This document shows positions 9,713 through 17,853 of a stretch of 64,000 bases of DNA, piece by piece; within the stretch, counting starts at the first letter, position 1; each line of letters begins with the position of its first letter. The DNA lies in assembly GCA_943369485.1 (NCBI GenBank), contig CALRNH020000008.1:1-64000 (forward strand), written 5' to 3'. The position numbers were made by a program, and so were the translations under genes. The notes beneath the pieces are model-generated. The model was not told where the DNA came from, ran no database searches, and saw nothing but the letters and a program-made list of their open reading frames with translations. The DNA is from ATX-6F1 sp943369485 (GTDB lineage Bacteria; Cyanobacteriota; Cyanobacteriia; PCC-6307; Cyanobiaceae).

Positions 9713-11023
9713 ATGGCCCGCCCATGGATGGCACGCAAGCTGATCATTCGCGGCTCGAGCGTGGCCGCCGCGCTGCTGCTGCTGCTCGGCGGCTGCGCCC
9801 GGCCTGAGGCCCCGAAGAAGGAACTGCAGTTCTGGACCCTGGATCTGGCCCCCAAGTTCAACGGCTACATGCAGGCCGTGATCGCCGACTGGGAGCGTCA
9901 GAACCCTGGGGTGACGGTGCGCTGGACCGACCTGCCCTGGGGTTCGGTGGAGCGCAAGCTGCTGGCGTCGGTGTTCGCCCGCTCCGCCCCCGATCTGGTG
10001 AACCTCAACCCCCTGTTCGCGGCCAATCTGGCCAGCAAGGGGGGCCTTCTGCACTTGGATCCGGTGTTGCCGCCCGGCGCCAGTGGGACCTATCTGCCCC
10101 GCATCTGGCAGGCGGGCCGCGCCGATGGCCACCAGATCACGATCCCCTGGTACCTGACCACCCGCATCACCCTGGCCAACCGCACCCTGCTGGCCCAAGC
10201 CGACTATCGCCAGCCCCCGAAGCAATGGAGCGAGGTGCCCGCCTACGCGGCGGCGATCAAGCGCCAGACCGGCCGCTATGCCCTGTTCACCACCGTGGTG
10301 CCAGACGACTCGGCGGAGCTGCTCGAATCGATGGTGCAGATGGGGGTGAGCCTCACCGACTCCCGCCAGCGGGCCGCCTTCGACAGCCCCGCTGGCCGGC
10401 GGGCCTTCGCCTTCTGGACGGACCTCTACCGCCGGGGGCTGCTGCCTCGGGAGGTGGTGAGCCAGGGGTTCAGGCGGGCGATCGAGCTCTACCAGAGCGG
10501 TGAGCTGGCCCAGGTGGCCAGCGGGGCGGAGTTTCTGCGCAGCATCCAGACCAACGCCCCCAGCGTGGCGGTCGCCACGGCCGCTTATCCCCCCCTGACG
10601 GGGGTCGATGGTGCCGCCAACGTGGCGGTGATGAACCTGGCGGTTCCCAAACAGAGCAAGCTCCCGCGCGAGGCGGTCAGTTTCGCGCTGTTTCTCACCA
10701 ATGCCGCCAATCAGGCCCGCTTCGCTGAGCAGGCCAAGGTGCTCCCTTCGGCCACCGGCGCCCTGCGCCAGGTGGGGCTGCAGTTGGAGAGGGCCAAGCC
10801 ACAGGGGGCGGCTGAGGCCCAGGTGGTCGCGGCCCGCAGGCTCTCGTTGGCCACCCTGGGGCGAGCCCGGGTGCTGGTGCCCGCCACCCCGGGGGTCAAG
10901 CGGCTGCAGTCAATCCTCTACACGCAGTTGCAGCGGGCGATGCTGGGGCAGATCAGCAGCGACCAGGCCCTGGCGGCCGCCGCTCTGGAGTGGAATCGCT
11001 ACGCCGAAGCCCGCTGGCCCTAG
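9713..11023 (+). CDS. Sugar-type extracellular solute-binding lipoprotein
   Basis: The protein has 436 residues from ATG 9713 (ATG 9728 is also possible). An N-terminal signal ends in the lipobox LGGC, so it should be a lipid-anchored periplasmic protein. The body matches family 1 (maltose/sugar) solute-binding proteins: ELQFWTLDLAPKFNGYM at the mature start, then ADWERQNPGVTVRWTDLPW and a C-terminal LFLTNAANQARFAEQAKVLP. No permease or ATPase gene lies nearby, so its transporter partners must be encoded elsewhere, or it works as a sensor or wall-related protein. It is downstream of mreBCD and may share their transcript. The ligand is unknown. Confidence 0.85.
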   Translation: MARPWMARKLIIRGSSVAAALLLLLGGCARPEAPKKELQFWTLDLAPKFNGYMQAVIADWERQNPGVTVRWTDLPWGSVERKLLASVFARSAPDLVNLNPLFAANLASKGGLLHLDPVLPPGASGTYLPRIWQAGRADGHQITIPWYLTTRITLANRTLLAQADYRQPPKQWSEVPAYAAAIKRQTGRYALFTTVVPDDSAELLESMVQMGVSLTDSRQRAAFDSPAGRRAFAFWTDLYRRGLLPREVVSQGFRRAIELYQSGELAQVASGAEFLRSIQTNAPSVAVATAAYPPLTGVDGAANVAVMNLAVPKQSKLPREAVSFALFLTNAANQARFAEQAKVLPSATGALRQVGLQLERAKPQGAAEAQVVAARRLSLATLGRARVLVPATPGVKRLQSILYTQLQRAMLGQISSDQALAAAALEWNRYAEARWP

Positions 11024-11195
11024 CGGCCCGGTGAAGCCTCCGACGCTGGCCGCAGCGGCGGTGAGGGGATGCGCCAACCGGGGGATCTGGACGAATCCTT
11101 AAGAGTTGGCGAAAACCTCCTGATCCCAGCCGTTTCAGGGCTCGGCGGGTCCCGGCTGAGCGGTAGTGTTGCCTTTCTTAATCCGGCTGAACCCC

Positions 11196-12005
11196 ATGCC
11201 TTTGGAGGACCATCCCCGGCCAGATCAGGGCGATTCCTTCGACTCCGGGCGTGGCGAGCATCAGGCCACTGTGCTGGTGGTCGACGACGAGGCGGCGGTG
11301 CGCCGGGTGTTGGTGATGCGCCTGCAATTGGCGGGCTACCGGGTGATCTGCGCTGAAGACGGCGAGGAGGCCCTCAGCCTTTTCCATCAGGAGCAACCCG
11401 ATCTGGTGGTGCTCGATGTGATGCTGCCCAAGCTCGATGGCTTCGCGGTCTGTCGGCGCCTGCGGGCCGAATCCTGTGTGCCGATCATCTTTCTTTCCGC
11501 CCTCGATGCGATCACCGAGCGGGTGGCGGGCCTGGATCTCGGAGCTGACGACTACCTTCCCAAGCCGTTCAGCCCCAAGGAACTGGAGGCCCGCATCGCC
11601 ACCATCCTGCGCCGGGTGGGTCGTGGGTCGGCCGCCACTGAACCCCGGGATCTGCCCGCGGGCCACGGGGTGCTGCGGGTCGGCGATCTGGTGGTGGACA
11701 CCAACCGCCGCCAGGTGACCCGCGAGGGCGAGCGGATTGGTCTCACCTACACCGAATTCAGCCTGCTGGAGCTGCTGTTCCGCGAACCGGGCCAGGTGGT
11801 ACCCCGGGCGGAGATCCTTGAGCAGCTCTGGGGCTACCCGCCCCGCCGTGCCGCCGACCTGCGCGTTGTTGACGTCTACGTGGCCCGCTTGCGCGGCAAG
11901 CTCGAACCCGATCCGCGCAACCCGGAGTTGATCCTCACCGTGCGCGGCACCGGCTACGCCTCCCAGCGAGTGGGTGAAGCCACCCTGATCGGCGCCAGCG
12001 CCTGA
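11196..12005 (+). CDS. OmpR/PhoB-family response regulator, RpaB-like
   Basis: The protein has 269 residues from ATG 11196. The receiver domain (about 25-140) has the acidic pair D30-D31, the phospho-acceptor D74 in VVLDVMLPKLDG, S101, and the conserved lysine K123 in YLPKPFSPKE. The C-terminal winged helix (about 160-260) has YTEFSLLELLFREPGQVVPR and ends RVVDVYVARLRGKL...LTVRGTGY. That C-terminus is much closer to RpaB (high-light and redox control in cyanobacteria) than to RpaA, so I call it RpaB-like. No sensor kinase is adjacent. The 172 bases upstream (11024-11195) contain a 7-bp inverted repeat (11072-11078 with 11105-11111) and must hold a promoter. Confidence 0.88.
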   Translation: MPLEDHPRPDQGDSFDSGRGEHQATVLVVDDEAAVRRVLVMRLQLAGYRVICAEDGEEALSLFHQEQPDLVVLDVMLPKLDGFAVCRRLRAESCVPIIFLSALDAITERVAGLDLGADDYLPKPFSPKELEARIATILRRVGRGSAATEPRDLPAGHGVLRVGDLVVDTNRRQVTREGERIGLTYTEFSLLELLFREPGQVVPRAEILEQLWGYPPRRAADLRVVDVYVARLRGKLEPDPRNPELILTVRGTGYASQRVGEATLIGASA

Positions 12006-12078
12006 ACACAGCAGGGGCGCTCCCGTGGTGCTCCGCCCTGTCCTGCAGGATGGGGCCTCCCGATTGATCCCCCCAACG

Positions 12079-13629
12079 GTGTCGGAGCAGCGCCCCAACC
12101 GCCTGGAGCAGGCCCGCCTGGAAAAGGCTCGTGTCCTCGCCGACCTGGGCCAGGGTCCCTATGCCCTGCGCTTCGATCCCAGCCACCACACGGCCGATCT
12201 GCAACGGGACCACGCCGACCTGCCCAAGGGCGAGGAGCGTGACCTGGAGGTGGCGGTGGCCGGCCGGGTGATGACCCGCCGGGTGATGGGCAAGTTGGCC
12301 TTCTTCACCCTGGCGGATGAGTCAGGCCCGATCCAGCTTTTCATCGAGAAGGCCACCCTGGCGGCGGCGCTGCCCGAGGATCCCGACGCCTTCATGCACC
12401 TCACCACCCTGGTGGATGCCGGCGACCTGATCGGAGTGCGCGGCACCCTGCGGCGCACCGACCGCGGCGAGCTCTCGGTCAAGGCTCTCCAGTGGTGGAT
12501 GCTGACCAAATCGCTCCAGCCCCTGCCCGATAAGTGGCACGGGCTGGCGGATGTGGAGAAGCGCTACCGCCAGCGCTATCTGGATCTGATCGTCTCTCCC
12601 CAGACCCGCGAGACCTTCCGCCGCCGGGCACGGCTGGTGAGCGGCCTGCGCCGCTGGCTGGATGAGCGGGGCTTCCTGGAGATCGAAACACCCGTGCTGC
12701 AGAGCGTGCCCGGGGGCGCCGACGCACGGCCCTTCGAGACCCACCACAACGCCCTGGACCTGCCCCTCACCCTGCGGATCGCCACCGAGCTGCATCTCAA
12801 ACGGCTGGTGGTGGGCGGCTTCGAGCGGGTGTATGAACTTGGGCGGATCTTCCGCAATGAGGGGATCAGCACCCGCCATAACCCCGAGTTCACCTCGGTG
12901 GAGATCTACCAGGCCTACGCCGACTACATCGACATGATGGAGCTTACCGAGGAGCTGATCGTCGCGGTGACCGAGCAGGTGTGCGGGGGAACCCGCCTCA
13001 CCTACCAGGGAGTGGAGGTCGACCTGAGTCGACCCTGGCGCCGGGCCACCATGCACGATCTGGTGCGAGAGGCCACCGGCCTTGACTTCAACACCTTCTC
13101 CACCAGGGCCGAGGCCGCCGCCGCCATGGAGGCCGCCGGTCTCGAGGTGCCGGCCCTGGCGGATTCGGTGGGCCGGTTGCTGGTGGAGGCGTTCGAGCAG
13201 CGGGTGGAGGCCGATCTGATCCAACCCACCTTCGTGATCGATTACCCGATCGAGAACTCACCCCTGGCCCGCGCTCACCGCAGCAAGCCCGGCATGGTGG
13301 AGCGCTTTGAGCTGTTCATCGTTGGTCGCGAGACCGCCAATGCCTTCAGTGAGCTGACCGATCCCATCGACCAGCGCCAGCGCTTGGAGGCCCAGCAGGA
13401 CCGGCGCCTGGCGGGGGATCTGGAGGCCCAGGGGGTGGATGAAGACTTCCTCCATGCCCTGGAGGTGGGTCTGCCCCCCACCGGCGGCCTGGGTATCGGC
13501 ATCGATCGGTTGGCGATGCTGCTCACCGATAGCCCCAGCATCCGCGATGTGATCGCCTTCCCGCTGTTGCGGCCGGACAGCCGGGGAGGGCTGGAAAGCT
13601 CCATTTCGGACCCCGAACCGGCGCAGTGA
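12079..13629 (+). CDS. lysS: Lysyl-tRNA synthetase, class II
   Basis: The enzyme charges tRNA-Lys. I place the start at GTG 12079, where MSEQRPNRLEQARLEKARV aligns with other picocyanobacterial LysS; GTG 12025 would add 18 residues. It has 516 residues. The N-terminal OB-fold anticodon-binding domain includes RVMTRRVMGKLAFFTLADE; class II motif 2 is FRNEGISTRHNPEFTSVE and motif 3 is GLGIGIDRLAMLLTDSPSIR. It follows the response regulator closely, and a small conserved protein follows it. Confidence 0.96.
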   Translation: MSEQRPNRLEQARLEKARVLADLGQGPYALRFDPSHHTADLQRDHADLPKGEERDLEVAVAGRVMTRRVMGKLAFFTLADESGPIQLFIEKATLAAALPEDPDAFMHLTTLVDAGDLIGVRGTLRRTDRGELSVKALQWWMLTKSLQPLPDKWHGLADVEKRYRQRYLDLIVSPQTRETFRRRARLVSGLRRWLDERGFLEIETPVLQSVPGGADARPFETHHNALDLPLTLRIATELHLKRLVVGGFERVYELGRIFRNEGISTRHNPEFTSVEIYQAYADYIDMMELTEELIVAVTEQVCGGTRLTYQGVEVDLSRPWRRATMHDLVREATGLDFNTFSTRAEAAAAMEAAGLEVPALADSVGRLLVEAFEQRVEADLIQPTFVIDYPIENSPLARAHRSKPGMVERFELFIVGRETANAFSELTDPIDQRQRLEAQQDRRLAGDLEAQGVDEDFLHALEVGLPPTGGLGIGIDRLAMLLTDSPSIRDVIAFPLLRPDSRGGLESSISDPEPAQ

Positions 13630-13663
13630 GATAATTGGCCCACTAGGCAATCTCAACCGGCCC

Positions 13664-13927
13664 ATGAGTGGTGAGCGCGTAGGTTTCCGCTTCAAGCACG
13701 CGGATGCGGTGGTCAAGCGCAATCCCCAGGGTCGCTCCCGCCGCGGCTGGGTGATGGAGCCAGTTGAACAGACCACGAGCCGGGGCACCAAGATGCCGGC
13801 CTATCGGATCCGCTGGCGCGACAGTGAACGCCCCGAGATCGTGCTCCAGCACATGCTGATCGCCGATCCCGACCCCACTCCGCCCCCCGAGGGTGTGAGC
13901 CTGGTGCCGCCGGTTCCCAAGAAGTGA
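13664..13927 (+). CDS. Conserved small hypothetical protein
   Basis: This 87-residue basic protein starts MSGERVGFRFKHADAVVK and has a central RRGWVMEPVEQTTSRG and a proline-rich C-terminus (DPTPPPEG). I do not recognise a named domain, though a small protein in this position after lysS is familiar from picocyanobacteria. It lies 34 bases after lysS on the same strand and ends four bases before the convergent YdcF gene. It is cytoplasmic by appearance: no signal peptide and no membrane segment. Confidence 0.72.
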   Translation: MSGERVGFRFKHADAVVKRNPQGRSRRGWVMEPVEQTTSRGTKMPAYRIRWRDSERPEIVLQHMLIADPDPTPPPEGVSLVPPVPKK

Positions 13928-13931
13928 GGCC

Positions 13932-14729
13932 TCAGCTGCGCCCCAGTAGCCGGTAGGTGGCGAGCCCCAAGACTTCCTTCAGCGCCAGGGTGCTCATGAA
14001 CAGCGCCTCGGCGTCCGGCAGCCCGTCCTTGAGCAAGCTGCCCGCGGTGGGTCGGCCCCAGAGGTTCCTGGCAACGAACTGGAAGTCGCAGGCCACCGGA
14101 ATCACCTGCAGGCCGCTGAGCCGCTCGAAGCTGGCCAGGGCACGGGGCAGGTGGGTGGCGCTGGTCACCAGCAGCACCGAACGCCAGCCCCGCCGCCTCC
14201 CCAGTTCGCCGATGTCGTGGGCCTCCTCGGCGGTGGTGCGGGAGCGCCCATTGGCCAGGATGGCCTGGGGCTGGAGCCCCAGCTCGATCGCCAGGGCCCG
14301 GGCACTGACCGCCTCTGGCGGGGCCGGGTCGCTGCCGGTGAAACTCACCTGACCGCCGCTCACCACCAGCAGCGGGGCCTTGCCCTGTCGGATCAGCCGC
14401 AGGCCCGTGAGCAGCCGATCACCGGCCTCGTTGACCTCCACGCTGCGGCGGGGCGCCAGGGCGGGCCTGAGGCCGCCCCCCAGCACCACCACCGCATCGG
14501 CCCTGGGCAAGGGATCAGGTGTGAGGGCGGCGCTGCGCTCCTCCAGGCTCCACACCAGCTGCCTGGCGGTGAAGGGCATGGCGCTGATCCAGAGCAGACC
14601 AAGCCCCGCCCCTGACACCCAGCCGGCCCAGCGCCGTCGGCGGCCCATCAGGGCGCTGAGCTGGAGCAGCAGCGCCAGACCCAGGGGGTAGAGGGCCAGG
14701 GGCAGCAGCTTTGAGAGCAGGAAGCCCAT
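13932..14729 (-). CDS. YdcF-family (DUF218) membrane protein
   Basis: The protein has 265 residues. Two hydrophobic segments near the N-terminus (about 8-25 and 36-55) are followed by a DUF218 domain: DAVVVLGGGLRPA, LLVVSGGQVSF, NGRSRTTAEEAHDIG and LVTSATHLPRAL. E. coli relatives (ElyC/SanA/YdcF) are linked to envelope integrity and undecaprenyl carrier metabolism, but the reaction is unsettled. It is the last gene of the leftward ergothioneine operon, three bases after the previous stop codon, an odd partner for hercynine metabolism. Confidence 0.85.
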   Translation of the reverse strand: MGFLLSKLLPLALYPLGLALLLQLSALMGRRRRWAGWVSGAGLGLLWISAMPFTARQLVWSLEERSAALTPDPLPRADAVVVLGGGLRPALAPRRSVEVNEAGDRLLTGLRLIRQGKAPLLVVSGGQVSFTGSDPAPPEAVSARALAIELGLQPQAILANGRSRTTAEEAHDIGELGRRRGWRSVLLVTSATHLPRALASFERLSGLQVIPVACDFQFVARNLWGRPTAGSLLKDGLPDAEALFMSTLALKEVLGLATYRLLGRS

Positions 14730-14732
14730 GGT

Positions 14733-15251
14733 TCAGGAGCCGCGGTTTCGCTTGAGCTGCTCGAGGTCCTGCTCGGTTTCGAAGGCTGCCCAGTCCGAGT
14801 CCAGGTCGGCGGCGGCCGCCTTGGGCGCCGCCCCCGCCCCATCGCTGGCGCCGGTGCCGCCGCGGGGCTGTTGAGCCAGTTCCTCCAGCTCCAGTTGCAG
14901 TCGCTGGAAGTCTTCCCCCAACTGGGCCAGGGCCTTCCAGCGGTCGCGGCCCTGGCCCATCAGCTGATCCACGTGGGCCTGGGCCCGCTGAGCCAGGGCG
15001 CTGGCTCCGGCGCCACGGGCCCGCTCCACCCGCTGCTGCCAGGTGGAGATCTCTTTGGCCAGGTCCAGGAGCTGGTTGCGCTGCTCGATGGCCTGCTGCT
15101 GCAACTGAAGCTCCCGCCGGCGCAGGCGCCGCGTGCGCTCCTGCAGTTCCTCTTGATCGAACAGCGACTGCTGCTGGGGGTTGGAGCGCAGGAAGGCCTC
15201 CAACTGCTGCTCGAGCCGGGCTTCGAGTTGCTCGAACCAGCTGGCGCTCAC
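14733..15251 (-). CDS. Hercynine metabolism-associated coiled-coil protein
   Basis: This 172-residue protein is dominated by a long coiled coil (about 20-130) rich in Gln, Glu, Arg and Leu, such as RRRELQLQQQAIEQRNQLLD, and ends in an Ala/Asp tail. By its place directly downstream of egtB and egtD, and from memory of the family, it matches the protein annotated as hercynine metabolism protein in Synechococcus and Prochlorococcus. Its molecular role is not known. It overlaps the preceding small gene by four bases (ATGA), which suggests translational coupling. Confidence 0.72.
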   Translation of the reverse strand: MSASWFEQLEARLEQQLEAFLRSNPQQQSLFDQEELQERTRRLRRRELQLQQQAIEQRNQLLDLAKEISTWQQRVERARGAGASALAQRAQAHVDQLMGQGRDRWKALAQLGEDFQRLQLELEELAQQPRGGTGASDGAGAAPKAAAADLDSDWAAFETEQDLEQLKRNRGS

Positions 15252-15496
15252 GGCGTTTGTCCATCCCGGGGTTGGCCCGGAGCGGTGGTGATCAAGGGGG
15301 CCTCGATCTCCTCCTGCAATGGCGTGATCGCCGCTTCGCGGGAGCGCAGCAGTAACTGGGTCAGCCGGGCGATCGCCCCCTCCCCCAGATCCTGGGTGCT
15401 GATGCCGTCGAAGGCCTTCGCGTAGAGCGCTTCGAGCTGCTCGATCAGGCCCTCGCGCACCAGGCGCACGGCGCGCCGTTGGTCATCTCTGCTCAT
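15248..15496 (-). CDS. Hercynine metabolism small protein
   Basis: The 82-residue protein begins MSRDDQRRAVRLVREGLIEQ and is entirely helical by composition, with no membrane segment. A small protein of this type regularly accompanies egtB and egtD in picocyanobacteria and is named for that association only; function is unknown. ATG 15496 lies inside the end of egtD (14-base overlap), and the gene overlaps the next one by four bases. A frame extending to 15547 would overlap egtD further and is not needed. Confidence 0.75.
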   Translation of the reverse strand: MSRDDQRRAVRLVREGLIEQLEALYAKAFDGISTQDLGEGAIARLTQLLLRSREAAITPLQEEIEAPLITTAPGQPRDGQTP

Positions 15497-16490
15497 TGAG
15501 CTGGGGTTCCTTTGCTGACGAGTCTGCCTGCCCCAGAAGATGAACACTGAGGTCGCCGGCTGGATCGCTCCAGCGGGCCCTGGCCCGCCAGCCGGCTTCC
15601 TCCGCCAGGGCCATGAACCTGGCGGGGTCGTACTTGACGCTGTGTTCGGTGATCAGGGGTTCGCCGCGGGCGAAGTGCCAGCGTTCGCCAGCCACGCTCA
15701 CCCATTGATCCCGGTCGCTGATCAGGGCCATTTCGATGCGCTGGTGCTCCGATTGCCAGCGTGCCCGGTAGCGGAAAGCAGAGGGGTTGAAGTCGCCGCC
15801 CAGATCCCGGTTCAGCCGGTGCAGCAGGTTGAGGGCGAAGGCGGCTGACACACCGGCGTGGTCGTCATAGGCCGCCTCCAGCCGCCGGACGCTCTTGGGC
15901 TGGTCGATGCCGATCAGGAGCTGACCGCCCGGGCCCAGCAGCCGGGCGAATTGCCGCAGCAGCCCCCGGGCCTCGGCGCGGTTGAAGTTGCCCAGGGAGC
16001 TGCCGGGGAAGAAGCCCAGCCGCGTTCGCCGCTCCAGGAGCGGGTGCTCCGGCAGGCGCTCGAGGCTGGTGTAGTCGCAGCAGATTCCCAGCACGGGCAC
16101 GCCGGGATGACGGCCCTGCAGATCCCGGCAGGCCGCCCGCAGGTGGGCGGCGCTGATGTCGAGCGCCACGTAGGCCGGCCCGCCTTGGGCCCGCAGCAGC
16201 GGACTTACCTTGCGGGCGCTGCCGGCGCCGAACTCCACCAGCACCCCCGAGCCCATGGCCGCGGCGATGGCCGACGCCCGGGCCTCCAGCAGGGCGGTCT
16301 CGGTGGACGTGAGGGTGTATTCCGGCTGACGGCAGATCGCCTCGAACAGGCGGGAGCCCTCCGCGTCGTAGAGGAACCAGGCCGGCAATTGCCTCGGACT
16401 GCGGCGCAGACCCTCCCGCACCAGCCGCTCCATGTCGGCGGCGGCGGGGTGCAGATCGAGCAGCTCGGGCTCCAGCAGCGCCGAAGTCAT
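15483..16490 (-). CDS. egtD: L-histidine N(alpha)-methyltransferase EgtD
   Basis: EgtD transfers three methyl groups from S-adenosylmethionine to histidine, giving hercynine, the first committed step to ergothioneine. From ATG 16490 the protein has 335 residues, close to the usual length. The segment RLFEAICRQPEYTLTSTE binds the histidine side and VEFGAGSARKVSPLL is the SAM-binding loop; GFFPGSSLGNFNR and LGPGGQLLIGIDQPK follow as expected. Its start codon overlaps the egtB stop (TGATG), so the two are translationally coupled. Confidence 0.94.
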   Translation of the reverse strand: MTSALLEPELLDLHPAAADMERLVREGLRRSPRQLPAWFLYDAEGSRLFEAICRQPEYTLTSTETALLEARASAIAAAMGSGVLVEFGAGSARKVSPLLRAQGGPAYVALDISAAHLRAACRDLQGRHPGVPVLGICCDYTSLERLPEHPLLERRTRLGFFPGSSLGNFNRAEARGLLRQFARLLGPGGQLLIGIDQPKSVRRLEAAYDDHAGVSAAFALNLLHRLNRDLGGDFNPSAFRYRARWQSEHQRIEMALISDRDQWVSVAGERWHFARGEPLITEHSVKYDPARFMALAEEAGWRARARWSDPAGDLSVHLLGQADSSAKEPQLNEQR

Positions 16491-17755
16491 CAAGCGTTCC
16501 TCGCCAGGCGCAGGCCGCTGGCCATCCAGCGGCTGCCGGGGGGGAAGAAGTTGCGGTAGGTGAGCCGGCCATGGCCAGCTGGGGTGAGGAAGGAGTGGCC
16601 CCTGAGCACGAATTGGGAGCTCATGAATTTGCCGTTGTACTCGCCCACCGCGCCTGCGGCGGGCAGGAAGCCGGGGTAGGGGCGGTAGGGGCTCCCGGTC
16701 CATTCCCAGAGCTGCCCGGTGTCCGCCAGCAGGCCCGCTGCGGCGGCGATCTCCCATTCGGCTTCCGTCGCCAGGCGGGCGCCGGACCAGCGGGCGTAGG
16801 CCTCGGCCTCGAACCAGCTCAGGTGGCGCACCGGCGCGTCCGGCCGCAGGGGACGGCGGCCGGCGAGGGTGAACTCCCACTCCCAGCCCTCGGCGGCGCC
16901 GCTGCCGCGCCAGTAGCGCGGGGCCTGCCAGCCCCGGCGGGTGGCCAGGGCCCAGCCTTCGCTCATCCAGAGTTCCGGGCGCCGGTAGCCCCCGTCGGCG
17001 ATGAAGGCGGCGTAGTCGCCGTTGCTCACCAGTGGCCCTTGGATGGCAAACGGCTCGAGCCAATGGCGGTGGCGGGGGGTCTCGTTGTCGAAATGGAAAC
17101 CCGCGGCCTGGTCGCCCGGGTGGCCGATCTCGATCAGCCCGCCGGGATGGGTTCGCCAGCCCCGATGGTCTGCGGCGACGTTGGTGGCACCTTCAGCCCC
17201 TTGCGGGCCATTGGCGTAGCGGGCTTCAGGACCATCGGGGCCGCATCGGTAGGCGGGTTCGAGCGGGTTGCGGGCGAACCCGTCCAACAGGTCCATCAGC
17301 AGCAGTTCCTGGTGCTGCTGTTCGTGCTGAAGTCCCAGCTCCAGCAGGGTCAGCGGGGCGCTGCGCTGGCTGGGAGGGCGTTGATCGAGCCGCTCGATCA
17401 GGAGCATCAGGCTGGCGTCCACCCGCTGACGCCAGGCCAGCACCTCGGTGATCGTTGGACGGGTGAGCAGGCCCCGCAGGGGCCGCGCCAGTCGCTCGCC
17501 GATCGTGTCGTAGTAGGAGTTGAACAGGTAGCCCCAGCGGCTGTCGGCCGGTTCGTGCTCAGGCAGCTCGCTCGCCAGTAGGAAGGTCTCGAAGAACCAG
17601 CCGGTGTGCCCCAGGTGCCATTTGGGTGGGCTGGCGTCCGCCATGCCCTGCAGGCAGAGGTCTTCGGGTTCGAGCCCGGCGATCAGGGCTTCGCTCTGGC
17701 GGCGGATGATCCCCAGCCGGTGGGACCGCGCTGCGGTGTCGGGGGGACTCTCCAC
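16490..17755 (-). CDS. egtB: EgtB-type ergothioneine biosynthesis sulfoxide synthase
   Basis: This non-heme iron enzyme joins hercynine to a thiol (gamma-glutamylcysteine or cysteine) with oxygen. The 421-residue protein has an N-terminal DinB-like domain with three likely iron ligands: H50 in WHLGHTGW and H144/H148 in HEQQHQE, matching the spacing known for mycobacterial EgtB. The C-terminal half is the FGE-sulfatase fold with ARLATEAEWEIAAA, WEWTGSPYRPYPGF and the ending GLRLARN. egtA and egtC are not nearby, so the thiol donor is open; cyanobacterial enzymes may use cysteine directly. It begins the leftward operon and is divergent from cysteine synthase, 98 bases away. Confidence 0.9.
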   Translation of the reverse strand: MESPPDTAARSHRLGIIRRQSEALIAGLEPEDLCLQGMADASPPKWHLGHTGWFFETFLLASELPEHEPADSRWGYLFNSYYDTIGERLARPLRGLLTRPTITEVLAWRQRVDASLMLLIERLDQRPPSQRSAPLTLLELGLQHEQQHQELLLMDLLDGFARNPLEPAYRCGPDGPEARYANGPQGAEGATNVAADHRGWRTHPGGLIEIGHPGDQAAGFHFDNETPRHRHWLEPFAIQGPLVSNGDYAAFIADGGYRRPELWMSEGWALATRRGWQAPRYWRGSGAAEGWEWEFTLAGRRPLRPDAPVRHLSWFEAEAYARWSGARLATEAEWEIAAAAGLLADTGQLWEWTGSPYRPYPGFLPAAGAVGEYNGKFMSSQFVLRGHSFLTPAGHGRLTYRNFFPPGSRWMASGLRLARNA

Positions 17756-17853
17756 CGGGGCAGCGTGACTGGAGCGAGGTTAATCGGGCCAAACGGGCGC
17801 GGCGCGGCACCTACGATCGCCCCACATCTTCATCCAGGAGCACGGCCGGCGCC

